Numbered from the stretch's first letter, positions 1 to 6,708 are shown. The stretch: 8,753 nt of DNA from Methanobacterium sp. PtaU1.Bin242 (GCA_002067565.1 MVQZ01000305.1:1-8753); one strand, 5' to 3'. Program-made: numbers and translations. The notes: generated by a model from the sequence alone, not told the origin.

Positions 1-2
1 TT

Positions 3-851
3 TCGCCCAAACTGGTGGGAGTGGTGGGTACCTGTGCCAGTATGATCATCGGAGAAGATCTTAAGGAAGCTGCAGAAAACGCCAACATACCCGCCAAGGT
101 ACTTACAATTGAATCACATGGGGGTTTGAGTGAGGGTGATAATACTGAAGGAGCCATAGCTGTGCTTAATGCAGCTGCCAAAGAAGGAGTAATACCCCAC
201 CATGAAGCAGAAAGACAGACAAGGATGCTTAAAATGGCCACTGAAATTGAAAAAACCAGAGGAATGGCTCAAGGAGAATATATTAAGCCTTCTTATGGTG
301 ATCTTAAAGAGAAAGCGGCTAAAGTACTACTTAACAGTCTGGAAAACGGAGATAAAGTTGCTCTGGTTCTGAATGCTAAAAAGGAAACTTCCTATTTATT
401 TGCAGATCTTTTGAAGATACCCTTTGGTGAAATTTATGAAAATAATCCTCCCACCATCATCGCAAATCTGGATGCAGAAATAGGCCTTCCCCGTATCAGA
501 CAACACGCACAGAACATAAGGGAAGAACTTCAAGCAGCAAATATCAATGTGGATGTGATAACCGGTGGATTAGACGAGTACCCCATCACCGGTAAGGCTG
601 CTGCCCAGGTATTAAGGGATGGATCTTTTGATCTGACCGTGGTTTCAGGAGTGCCCCATGCCCTGCCTATAGAAACCATTCCCGGAGTAAGAATTGCCGT
701 GACTGACGGACCACGTCTGGTGGAGCCTCTTAAGAAAGTGGGGTATGATTATGTGGTTACTGAGCTGGATGCCCATGCTAAAACCCTGGGAACATCAAAA
801 ATCGTTCTTTCTGATTTTGGGATGGTTTTGAGAGAAATTATGGAATTATAA
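3..851 (+). CDS. cfbD: Ni-sirohydrochlorin a,c-diamide reductive cyclase, catalytic subunit (5' end cut off)
   Basis: NifD-like subunit that, with the NifH-like CfbC, performs the ATP-driven reduction and lactam ring closure of Ni-sirohydrochlorin a,c-diamide on the way to coenzyme F430, the cofactor of methyl-coenzyme M reductase. The call rests on recognising the GVVGTCASMIIGEDL segment with its Cys, followed by the AKVLTIESHGG stretch, and on the C-terminal Rossmann-like part with VVSGVPHALP and VTDGPRL. The frame is open from base 3 to the window edge (residues before the first GTG read S-P-K-L), so the true start lies outside. The GTG at 15 is probably an internal valine. About 283 residues are visible, so I expect roughly the first fifth to quarter of the protein to be missing. 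The gene ends at TAA 849-851, followed by 236 bases without a gene. It shows no frameshift. Nitrogenase component 1 homologues in general are the alternative, but the motif fit to CfbD is good. Confidence 0.85.
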   Translation, partial: SPKLVGVVGTCASMIIGEDLKEAAENANIPAKVLTIESHGGLSEGDNTEGAIAVLNAAAKEGVIPHHEAERQTRMLKMATEIEKTRGMAQGEYIKPSYGDLKEKAAKVLLNSLENGDKVALVLNAKKETSYLFADLLKIPFGEIYENNPPTIIANLDAEIGLPRIRQHAQNIREELQAANINVDVITGGLDEYPITGKAAAQVLRDGSFDLTVVSGVPHALPIETIPGVRIAVTDGPRLVEPLKKVGYDYVVTELDAHAKTLGTSKIVLSDFGMVLREIMEL

Positions 852-883
852 TAACAATTAAATATTCTATTTCACTTAATCAG

Positions 884-892
884 TTTTATATA
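884..892 (+). promoter_or_regulatory. TATA-like box downstream of cfbD
   Basis: TTTTATATA lies 32 bases after the cfbD stop. It fits an archaeal TATA box, but a start about 25 bases downstream would leave a leader of some 175 bases before the next gene. It may therefore serve a small transcript, be a secondary promoter, or be chance in AT-rich DNA. No purine-rich BRE is evident in front of it. Confidence 0.25.
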
Positions 893-980
893 TGCTATTT
901 TACTGTATTAACCACAAATGAACTATTTATTGAGAATATATTATTTTATGGTTTATTAACATAGAGAGCAAAATAATAAC

Positions 981-993
981 TGGTATAAAATAA
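981..993 (+). promoter_or_regulatory. Probable promoter of the nucleotidyltransferase-cupin gene
   Basis: TGGTATAAAATAA contains TATAAAAT at 984-991, preceded by an A-rich stretch (gcaaaataata) that could be the BRE. A start near 1012 would give a leader of about 75 bases. The same 13 bases recur at 5018-5030 in the gap before the CrtI-like gene. Confidence 0.4.
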
Positions 994-1087
994 ATTCGAT
1001 ATAATAGGAGATAACAATCTATACAATTATCGTTAATAAATAAACAAATCTTAACTTGAAATCATTTGGAAACATTACGGTGATAAA

Positions 1088-2095
1088 ATGAGTAAAACAG
1101 TAGGAATGATACTCTGCGGAGGATTTGGAAAAAGATTAAGACCCATTACCGAAAAAATTCCTAAACCCCTAATTGAAATAAAGGATGACTACACCATCTT
1201 AGATAAGCAGCTTTTTGATTTTAAAAGCGCTGGTGTGGATCATGTGCTTCTTTTAACAGGTTTCCTATCTGATAAAATCCAGGAACGATATGGTGATGAA
1301 TATATGGGAGTTAAAGTCGAATATATTCAGGAAACCGAACCTCTTGGGACTTTAAACGCCATTAAACTGGGAATGGATAGCCTGGAAAATAACAGGCAGT
1401 CTGTTATTAGAAATGGTGATGTGGTAGCCGATTTAAATATTAAAAAGATGATTGAACAGGGCAGGAAATCAGATTATCCTCTGTCCATTTTCATCACCCA
1501 AATGGTATCTCCCTATGGAATAGTGGAAATCAGTGGAGATAGATTGGTGTCTTTTAAAGAAAAACCAGTTCTGGACTATTATATAAACGGGGGTATTTAC
1601 TTCTCCCAGGGCGAGATAGATTTCGGGGAGTTTGATGTGGGTGATATAGAAAAAACCGTTTTTCCCATGCTGGCCAAAGAAAACAAACTGGGATACTACA
1701 AAGAAGATGGTCTGTTCTGGATGGCTATAGACACCACCAAAGAACTGGAAGAAATAAGAAAAGAATATAAAAACAGGGAAGATAAACCATGGGGATATGA
1801 AAAGGTGCTAATTTACACTGAAAAGTACCTTACCAAGGAACTTTTTATCAAGGAAGGCTATCAGACCTCCTTCCACTTTCATAATAAAAAGGATGAAACA
1901 ATGTATATCATCAGCGGTGCTGGTTACATAGAATTCGAGGACCGGAAAGAGTATTTTGGGAAAAATGATACCATACGCATAAAACCTAGAGAAAAACACT
2001 CCATTGTGGCTATGGAAAACACCATACTACACGAGGTTTCCACTCCTCACTTGGATGATACCGAAAGAGTGGAAGATTACTATGAAATCCGATGA
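1088..2095 (+). CDS. Sugar-phosphate nucleotidyltransferase fused to a C-terminal cupin domain
   Basis: Bifunctional-looking cytoplasmic protein of 335 residues. Residues 1-227 form a nucleotidyltransferase (NTP_transferase) domain: loop CGGFGKRLRP at 10-19, K26 in the PKPL motif, the GTLNAI nucleotide-contact region at 87-92, metal-binding Asp D111 in NGDVV, FKEKP at 156-160, NGGIYF at 167-172 and a second metal-ligand candidate D215 in AIDT. Such enzymes join a sugar-1-phosphate to NTP to make an NDP-sugar for glycans or glycolipids. Residues 233-335 form a cupin that begins KPWGYE and carries H263, H265, E270 and H304 as likely metal ligands. It resembles the isomerase half of type II mannose-6-phosphate isomerase/GDP-mannose pyrophosphorylase. 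That half may isomerise a hexose phosphate to feed the first domain, but the overall protein is shorter than that family. The exact sugar cannot be read from sequence. The ATG is supported by GGTGAT at 1079-1084, close upstream. It appears to be a single-gene unit. Confidence 0.85.
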   Translation: MSKTVGMILCGGFGKRLRPITEKIPKPLIEIKDDYTILDKQLFDFKSAGVDHVLLLTGFLSDKIQERYGDEYMGVKVEYIQETEPLGTLNAIKLGMDSLENNRQSVIRNGDVVADLNIKKMIEQGRKSDYPLSIFITQMVSPYGIVEISGDRLVSFKEKPVLDYYINGGIYFSQGEIDFGEFDVGDIEKTVFPMLAKENKLGYYKEDGLFWMAIDTTKELEEIRKEYKNREDKPWGYEKVLIYTEKYLTKELFIKEGYQTSFHFHNKKDETMYIISGAGYIEFEDRKEYFGKNDTIRIKPREKHSIVAMENTILHEVSTPHLDDTERVEDYYEIR

Positions 2096-2111
2096 ATACA
2101 GGACTGCAGGA

Positions 2112-2120
2112 TTAAATATA
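2112..2120 (+). promoter_or_regulatory. TATA-like box upstream of hisH
   Basis: TTAAATATA lies in the 72-base gap before hisH. A start about 25 bases downstream would leave a leader of about 25 bases. No Shine-Dalgarno sequence is visible before the hisH ATG. Read-through from the preceding gene is an alternative. Confidence 0.3.
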
Positions 2121-2167
2121 TGAAAATATCACCATATTATCAGAATAAAGCATAGAACTACGATATC

Positions 2168-2779
2168 ATGATAACCATCATCGATTATGGATCAGGGAAC
2201 CTGAAGAGCATAAGGAACGGGTTTTCCAAAATTGGAGTGGAAGCCCGCATATCCCGGGAAGTGAGAGACATAGAGATAGCTGAAGCTCTGGTGCTTCCCG
2301 GTGTGGGTGCCTTTGGAACTGCCATGAAAAATCTTCAAAAATATGAAAAATCTATTCATGAGCATGTTGAGGGTGGAAAGCCATTTTTAGGAGTGTGTCT
2401 GGGTTTACAGGTACTATTCACCCGAAGCCAGGAAAGTGAAGGAGTAAATGGTCTAAACATCTTTCAAGGTGATGTTATCCGGTTTCCAGAATCACTTAAA
2501 AATCATGGGATGAAGATACCCCACATGGGATGGAATAACTTAAACATAAAGAGAGAATGCCCTATTTTGGAAGATATAGGTAGTGATTATATGTATTTTG
2601 TCCATTCCTACTATGTTCAACCCTCTGATAAAAAAATAATTGCAGCTACTGTTGATTATGGGGTGGAAGTTCCTGCTGTGATCTGTCAGGACCAGGTCTT
2701 TGCCACCCAATTCCACCCAGAAAAAAGTGGAGAGATAGGGCTTCGTATATTAAAAAACTTTGTTGATCTTATTTCCTGA
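2168..2779 (+). CDS. hisH: Imidazole glycerol phosphate synthase, glutaminase subunit HisH
   Basis: Class I glutamine amidotransferase subunit that hydrolyses glutamine and channels ammonia to HisF, making imidazole glycerol phosphate and AICAR in histidine synthesis. The 203-residue length is normal for HisH. All key motifs are present: IDYGSGNL at 5-12, oxyanion-strand PGVGAF at 44-49, nucleophile C77 in GVCLGLQ, the interface segment IPHMGWN at 117-123, YFVHSYY at 143-149, and H183 with E185 in QFHPEKSG. The MGWN and VHSY motifs are HisH-type and argue against a GMP synthase or PdxT-type amidotransferase. No hisF is in the window, so its partner is elsewhere or past the edges. No ribosome binding site is seen before ATG 2168, which suggests a leaderless or weakly initiated message. 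No other upstream in-frame start is convincing. Confidence 0.95.
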   Translation: MITIIDYGSGNLKSIRNGFSKIGVEARISREVRDIEIAEALVLPGVGAFGTAMKNLQKYEKSIHEHVEGGKPFLGVCLGLQVLFTRSQESEGVNGLNIFQGDVIRFPESLKNHGMKIPHMGWNNLNIKRECPILEDIGSDYMYFVHSYYVQPSDKKIIAATVDYGVEVPAVICQDQVFATQFHPEKSGEIGLRILKNFVDLIS

Positions 2780-2803
2780 TGACCCACAAAGATAATATTA
2801 ATT

Positions 2804-2811
2804 TTTATATA
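2804..2811 (+). promoter_or_regulatory. TATA box upstream of the AIR-synthase-related gene
   Basis: TTTATATA, within ATTTTTATATAATAAG, is a near-consensus archaeal TATA box 25 bases after the hisH stop. The expected transcript would start near 2833-2836 and carry a leader of about 75-80 bases, A-rich at 2863-2890, before the GTG start. Confidence 0.5.
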
Positions 2812-2911
2812 ATAAGTAATAAATATTAATCTAATTAGTTCAACAAAATAAAGAAATAACATTTAAAAAAAAAATTTTACACTTAAAAAACATTGGTAAA
2901 GGTGCGTTCCT

Positions 2912-4276
2912 GTGGACATAGAAGGTTTTGTTAGGAAATCCATCAAAGAAGAGGATGAAAAATCTGTTAAAAAAAGTTTACAAGATAAAATACTGGAATA
3001 TAAAAATATAAAACCACAAAAAGCAGATGAAATGGCGCAGGCTGTTATTGATGAGGTTAAAAACACCTTAAAAATCGAACAACATCCTGATGAAGCTTTG
3101 AGGGATCTAATAAATTATCCTCAATCCCAAGTGAATATGGGAGAAATTGGTGTGGGATCCCGGGGTGAAGGAGACTTTTTCGTACACCAGAAAATTGCAG
3201 ATATTGTGGCCAGCACCCATAGCAGTGCATTGATAACACCATCTGCCCAGGATGATGGGGGTGTGGTAAAAACTAACGTAGGAAAAGAGGAAGTTTACAT
3301 CACCACCGCTGTAGATGGTATACATTCTCGTTTAAGTGAATATCCCTTTTTAGGAGGTTTTCATGTTGCCAGAGCTTCCCTGAGGGATGTTTGTGTGATG
3401 GGAGCCCATCCCATTGCAGTTATAAGTGATCTGCATCTTGCCGATGATGGTGATGTGGGTAAGCTTTTCGACTTCACCGCAGGAGTATGTGCCGTGTCCG
3501 AACTTTTAAACGTGCCGTTGGTAGCTGGCAGCACCCTGAGAGTAGGTGGTGATATGGTTTTAGGTGATAGACTGGTCAGTGCGGTTGGTGCTGTAGGAGT
3601 ATCCCCCTACCCCCCGACCGCTCGTAAAAGAGCTGAAGTTGGTGATGTTATCCTGATGACCGAAGGCTCAGGAGGAGGTACCATAACCACAACCGCCCTA
3701 TACCATGGGATGTTTGATGTGGTGTGGGAGACCATGGATATAAACTTTATAAAGTCTTCTGAAGCTATTTTCAATACAGGAATTCTTAAAGAAGTTCATG
3801 CTATGACTGATGTCACCAACGGTGGTTTAAGGGGGGATGCCCATGAAATATCCCGCACCACTGGCCTGGGACTGGCTTTCCATGAAGATGAGATACGGAA
3901 ACTTATCAATCCTTCGGTGCTAAATATGCTTGAAGAGCTGGATATAGATCCTCTGGGCGTTTCTGTTGATTCATTAATGATTATAGCCCCCGAAGATGTG
4001 GCTTCAAAGGTTGAAACTGCAATATCTAGTGTTGGCGTTCGCATATCCCGTATAGGTGAGGTTGATGACAGCGGAGTTTCCCGTCTGATAAAAGATGGAA
4101 GGGAAGAGGAACTAAAACCATTGTTCAGGGAAGCTGCTTATACTAAGATAAAAAAAATTGTAGGGGACACCCAACCACATGATTTCGAGCTCATGAAAGA
4201 GAAAGTAGAGCAAACAGCCCAGGAAGCCATTAAAAAGAAGGATGATATAGTCAAGATGATTAAAAATCGCCGTTAA
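2912..4276 (+). CDS. AIR-synthase-related protein (PurM/HypE/SelD superfamily), substrate unknown
   Basis: Cytoplasmic protein of 454 residues. Residues 1-75 are charged and probably helical. Residues 80-245 look like the AIR synthase N-terminal domain: GVGSRGEGD at 80-88, a DDGGVV segment at 114-119 in the place of the ATP/Mg-binding GDDAAV loop of HypE/ThiL, TTAVDGIHS at 131-139, and the RASLRDVCVMGAHP helix at 154-167. The second half carries the ATP-binding C-terminal domain with a glycine-rich TEGSGGGTITTT stretch, HAMTDVTNGGLRGDAHEIS and LGVSVDSLMII. The last 40 residues are a charged, coiled-coil-like helix. Family members use ATP to activate an amide, thiocarboxamide or selenide. I cannot assign this one to purM, hypE, selD or thiL, and it is longer than each of them. 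Archaeal selenophosphate-synthase-related or HypE-like groups are the closest fit. GTG 2912 is the start, supported by GGTG at 2901-2904. It is a monocistronic unit between a TATA box and a hairpin. Confidence 0.8.
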   Translation: MDIEGFVRKSIKEEDEKSVKKSLQDKILEYKNIKPQKADEMAQAVIDEVKNTLKIEQHPDEALRDLINYPQSQVNMGEIGVGSRGEGDFFVHQKIADIVASTHSSALITPSAQDDGGVVKTNVGKEEVYITTAVDGIHSRLSEYPFLGGFHVARASLRDVCVMGAHPIAVISDLHLADDGDVGKLFDFTAGVCAVSELLNVPLVAGSTLRVGGDMVLGDRLVSAVGAVGVSPYPPTARKRAEVGDVILMTEGSGGGTITTTALYHGMFDVVWETMDINFIKSSEAIFNTGILKEVHAMTDVTNGGLRGDAHEISRTTGLGLAFHEDEIRKLINPSVLNMLEELDIDPLGVSVDSLMIIAPEDVASKVETAISSVGVRISRIGEVDDSGVSRLIKDGREEELKPLFREAAYTKIKKIVGDTQPHDFELMKEKVEQTAQEAIKKKDDIVKMIKNRR

Positions 4277-4310
4277 GCTAAAAAAGATTGTAAATCCTAT
4301 CTTTTTAGCT
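4276..4310 (+). terminator. Hairpin terminator after the AIR-synthase-related gene
   Basis: AGCTAAAAAAGAT (4276-4288) pairs with ATCTTTTTAGCT (4299-4310): a 12-pair stem with one bulged A and a 10-base loop. It begins on the last base of the stop codon. The right arm holds the T5 run expected at an archaeal stop site. The A run of the left arm would give a T run on the other strand. The right arm is part of a perfect palindrome TTTAGCTAAA (4304-4313). Confidence 0.6.
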
Positions 4311-4340
4311 AAAGAAGTATAATTCTAAACATGCATGGTT

Positions 4341-4366
4341 TTTATATGGATAGACTAATTTATATA
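4341..4366 (+). promoter_or_regulatory. Promoter region of the pilin-like gene, two TATA-like boxes
   Basis: TTTATATG (4341-4348) and TTTATATA (4359-4366) both precede the gene at 4393. The first would start transcription near 4371 and keep the Shine-Dalgarno GAGG (4383-4386) in the message. The second matches consensus better but would start near 4389 and lose it. The ribosome binding site favours the first, or use of both. Confidence 0.45.
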
Positions 4367-4392
4367 AATATTAAATAATAAAGAGGCTTTAG

Positions 4393-4839
4393 ATGGATAA
4401 TAAAGGGTTTATTTTCACTTTTGATGCTGTTCTGGCATTGATACCTGTGTTTATTGTGCTTATGGCAGTGAGCAGTGTTAACATGGGGAGTCTTATCCAG
4501 CCTTCCCAGCAGGTGCGTCTCAGTAATCATGCCCAGGATTCTTTAAATCTAATGGCCCAGTACCAAAATCCTGGAGGAACTGTTCTTGAGGAAATTAGTA
4601 CTGTATTAAAGGCAAACCAGAATAATCTGGCCGGAATAGATGCTGCAAAGAAAATTGCTGACACTTTTCTGGATAAAAATCTTCCGGGAATGAAATATAA
4701 ACTGATAGAACTGAATCAATTGAAAGGAACCACTATTACTACCAATGGAAATATGGATGACGTGGGAAATGTGGCTGTGGGCAACAGGAATTATGGTAAT
4801 TACAGTTTTCAGTTATATGTATGGGATGAGGAAGCCTGA
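4393..4839 (+). CDS. Small pilin-like or membrane-anchored secreted protein
   Basis: Protein of 148 residues that I do not recognise as a named family. The N-terminus is MDNKG followed by a hydrophobic helix at residues 6-29 (FIFTF, D11, then AVLALIPVFIVLMAVSSV). A basic residue and glycine directly before a phenylalanine and a long hydrophobic helix resemble a type IV prepilin signal, with a possible cut after G5. The acidic residue sits at +6 (D11) rather than the usual Glu at +5, so this is not a textbook case. The remainder (30-148) is polar, rich in Asn, Gln and Gly, has no cysteines, and ends in a strand-like SFQLYVWDEEA. The expected location is the outer face of the membrane or a pilus-like filament. 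A plain single-pass anchored protein is the alternative. Start ATG 4393 is backed by GAGG at 4383-4386. No processing or assembly genes are adjacent. Confidence 0.6.
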   Translation: MDNKGFIFTFDAVLALIPVFIVLMAVSSVNMGSLIQPSQQVRLSNHAQDSLNLMAQYQNPGGTVLEEISTVLKANQNNLAGIDAAKKIADTFLDKNLPGMKYKLIELNQLKGTTITTNGNMDDVGNVAVGNRNYGNYSFQLYVWDEEA

Positions 4840-4861
4840 AAGATAATTACTATCTATCATA

Positions 4862-4884
4862 TAAAGGATTGGTATTATCCTTTA
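4862..4884 (+). terminator. Stem-loop downstream of the pilin-like gene, possible terminator
   Basis: TAAAGGAT (4862-4869) and ATCCTTTA (4877-4884) form a perfect 8-pair stem with a 7-base loop, 23 bases after the stop codon. It is followed by a G run rather than T residues. The T-rich tract at 4921-4929 (ttatttttt) is the more likely release point, so the stem may act as a 3' end stabiliser. Confidence 0.35.
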
Positions 4885-5245
4885 ATAGGGGGGATATCAG
4901 GTTAACTATTGATGAATTTCTTATTTTTTCCCTATGACACTACTTTTGTGATAATTTAGTGAAAAAAAATCATAGTTTATAAAGCTTTTTTTAAAAAATT
5001 CACAAAAAATATATGCATGGTATAAAATAAGGTATGAAAAGTAACAAATCAAAATAACGGATCTAGATAAGATCTAAATGCATTTTAATTCATCGCATTA
5101 ATTATGGAATTATCAAAACTTTAATACTAAGTTTCAATAACGATGATAAACCTTTTACATTCCATTTAAATGATTAAACTCCAGGATATCAGTTGATAAC
5201 AGATTCTTGAAGATATACATGCTATACTTAAGTTCAATATTGTAA

Positions 5246-5273
5246 AAGAGAGGTTCATCATAAGAGAGGTTCA
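5246..5273 (+). repeat. Tandem 12-base repeat duplicating the ribosome binding site
   Basis: AAGAGAGGTTCA occurs at 5246-5257 and again at 5262-5273, a period of 16 bases. The second copy sits directly before ATG 5275 and supplies the Shine-Dalgarno AGAGGT with a spacing of 4 bases. The first copy places an identical site 16 bases upstream, with no start codon at the matching distance. Confidence 0.85.
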
Positions 5274-5274
5274 C

Positions 5275-6594
5275 ATGGATAATTATGATGTTGTTGTGAT
5301 TGGTGCAGGGATCAGTGGATTATTATCTGCTTTAGCACTGTCAAAAGAGGGTAAATCCGTATTGATATTAGAAAAGGAAAATTATATTGGCGGTGTTTGC
5401 AGGTCCTACGATATCAATGGTTACCGAATAGATACTGGACCACACGCCATAACCCGGCTGAGTAATGGGCCTTTAAAAAAATTGATGGACCGCTATTTTG
5501 ATGTGATCCCTCAATTCGTCCCTTTCGGAAAGTATTATGTGAGAATAGACAATGAAATAAAACCATTTGCCTGGAACATTAATGCATGGCTTTCCTTTGA
5601 TTTGCTTCCTAAAACTGATAGAATATTAATTATGAAATGTTTATTTAATGCATTTTATTTACTGACTATCGGTAAAGACTTATCAACAGTCCCCCTATCT
5701 GATCTTCTATCATCAAAAATCTCAATTAAAGGTAAAAGATTTATAAACTGGCTTTGTTACTTCATGGTCGGCACTTCCATCGAAAATACTTCTGTTTTAA
5801 GATTTATAGATAATAAAACCAACAAGGAAAATTCAATTCGGTATATCGGGAAAATATACGATTTATTTATATCAGAAGGTGCTTTAGATCAAGGATATCC
5901 TAGGGGAGGTCTTCAGTCCATAATTAATTCTATTTTAACCTCTTTTCCTAAGAATGTGGATATCAAAACCAATGAAAAGGTATTAAAAATTGATTGCAAC
6001 GAGAAAGTAGAGGGTGTAATTACTGAAGAGAATTATTATGAATGTGATACTGTAATTTACTCTGGATCTGCTTCAAAACTACCTTATCTGGTTGATGATT
6101 TACCTGAAGAGTATGTAAAAAATTTAGTTACAATCAAAAATGTTAATTCATTGACCATCTGGCTGGGACTGACAAAAAAGCTATTTAAAAACTACGGCTC
6201 CCAGATGTGGATTGATTCAGATCCCTTTGCCTGGTTAGTTCCCACCTCCAATTATGATCCTAACCTGGCACCCCCTGGAAATCAGCTTGCTAGTTTTGCA
6301 TTTATACTGCCGGATAAATTTAATGAATCAAAAATGAAAAAGAAAGCATTTAATGCTATAGTTGAGATTCAGCCCGAAATAGAAAGGCATATTGACATGA
6401 CACATTATCAATATCTGATTCCTGAAAAGGCATCATGGAGTATTAACTCGGGTTTTGGTGATGTAAAAACACCTATAACAAATTTATATTGTGTGGGTAC
6501 TGATACCATAAAGAGGAGTGCCGGGGTAAGCAGAGCAGCATATTCTGTTTTACGATGCTTAGAACTTGTGATGTCTAATGAAAAATCTAGATGA
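5275..6594 (+). CDS. CrtI-like FAD-dependent oxidoreductase (phytoene desaturase/amine oxidase superfamily)
   Basis: Flavoprotein of 439 residues. An N-terminal FAD-binding Rossmann fold is plain: DVVVIGAGISGLLSA with GAGISG at 10-15, E33 at the end of the second strand for the ADP ribose, and the IGGVCRS motif at 38-44. The C-terminal FAD-closing motif LYCVGTDT...AGVSRAAYS lies at 404-424, typical of the phytoene desaturase/protoporphyrinogen oxidase group. The middle (about 70-380) is the variable substrate-binding part, and the hydrophobic stretches around 105-165 suggest a lipophilic substrate or membrane contact. Relatives desaturate, isomerise or saturate isoprenoid chains, or oxidise amines. 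The substrate here is unknown, and methanogens are not known for carotenoids. Length is somewhat below the usual 490-510 of CrtI. Codon use is more AT-rich by eye than in the genes on either side. The start is fixed by the AGAGGT site in the second tandem repeat. Confidence 0.75.
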   Translation: MDNYDVVVIGAGISGLLSALALSKEGKSVLILEKENYIGGVCRSYDINGYRIDTGPHAITRLSNGPLKKLMDRYFDVIPQFVPFGKYYVRIDNEIKPFAWNINAWLSFDLLPKTDRILIMKCLFNAFYLLTIGKDLSTVPLSDLLSSKISIKGKRFINWLCYFMVGTSIENTSVLRFIDNKTNKENSIRYIGKIYDLFISEGALDQGYPRGGLQSIINSILTSFPKNVDIKTNEKVLKIDCNEKVEGVITEENYYECDTVIYSGSASKLPYLVDDLPEEYVKNLVTIKNVNSLTIWLGLTKKLFKNYGSQMWIDSDPFAWLVPTSNYDPNLAPPGNQLASFAFILPDKFNESKMKKKAFNAIVEIQPEIERHIDMTHYQYLIPEKASWSINSGFGDVKTPITNLYCVGTDTIKRSAGVSRAAYSVLRCLELVMSNEKSR

Positions 6595-6614
6595 TTGATT
6601 AAACATTCCTCTTA

Positions 6615-6682
6615 AATACTGAAAATAAGTATTCGATCTAGCATATGACCAGATTGGGATAGGTTTATTTGTTATCTGTCCC
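6615..6682 (+). other. Two stem-loops between the CrtI-like and PAP2-like genes
   Basis: AATACT (6615-6620) pairs with AGTATT (6628-6633) around a 7-base loop. Further on, GGGATAG (6656-6662) pairs with CTGTCCC (6676-6682), seven pairs with one G-T, extendable by two inner pairs. The second is the GC-richest element in an otherwise AT-rich gap and is followed by TTAAATC. These may mark the 3' end of the flavoprotein message. Neither is followed by a clear T run. Confidence 0.4.
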
Positions 6683-6700
6683 TTAAATCAAGATTAATGA

Positions 6701-6708
6701 TTTAAATA
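6701..6708 (+). promoter_or_regulatory. TATA-like box upstream of the PAP2-like gene
   Basis: TTTAAATA lies 50 bases before the ATG. A start near 6730 would keep the weak ribosome binding site AGGGAT (6740-6745) in the message. This suggests the PAP2-like gene has its own promoter rather than depending on the flavoprotein gene. Confidence 0.35.

Larger units (their letters stand above)
4840..5274. other. 435-base intergenic region without a convincing gene
   Basis: Very AT-rich gap between the pilin-like and CrtI-like genes. It contains a stem-loop at 4862-4884, a T-rich tract at 4921-4929, TATA-like sequences at 4976-4983 and 5021-5028, perfect palindromes AAATGCATTT (5076-5085) and CATTTAAATG (5163-5172), GATCTA twice at 5060-5075, a weak TATA-like GATATACA near 5212, and a 12-base tandem repeat just before the next gene. 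Only tiny open frames occur, such as one of 15 codons at 4912, without coding character. It could hold a small RNA or a long leader, but nothing in the sequence proves this. Confidence 0.6.

Noticed and set aside
1808..1999. Minus-strand open frame of 63 codons
   Set aside because: It is opposite the cupin domain with its His ligands; no independent signal.
2168..2779. HisH as part of a surface-sugar amidotransferase system beside the nucleotidyltransferase
   Set aside because: All motifs are those of ordinary histidine-pathway HisH, and no HisF-like or other sugar-modifying partner is next to it.
2863..3325. Three short minus-strand open frames
   Set aside because: They mirror the AIR-synthase-related gene, are Cys/Ser-rich low-quality translations, and have no ribosome binding site or family motif.
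3796..4044. Minus-strand open frame of 82 codons
   Set aside because: It is opposite the conserved TDVTNGGLRGDAHE region of the AIR-synthase-related gene; serine-rich shadow translation.
2912..4276. Assignment as hypE, selD or thiL
   Set aside because: Shared superfamily motifs only; the length and end regions differ, and the C-terminal PRIC/PRVC-type cysteine tail of HypE is absent.
4912..4959. Fifteen-codon open frame MNFLFFPYDTTFVII
   Set aside because: Too short, spans the T-rich tract, and has only a poor upstream AGGTT; not supported as a gene.
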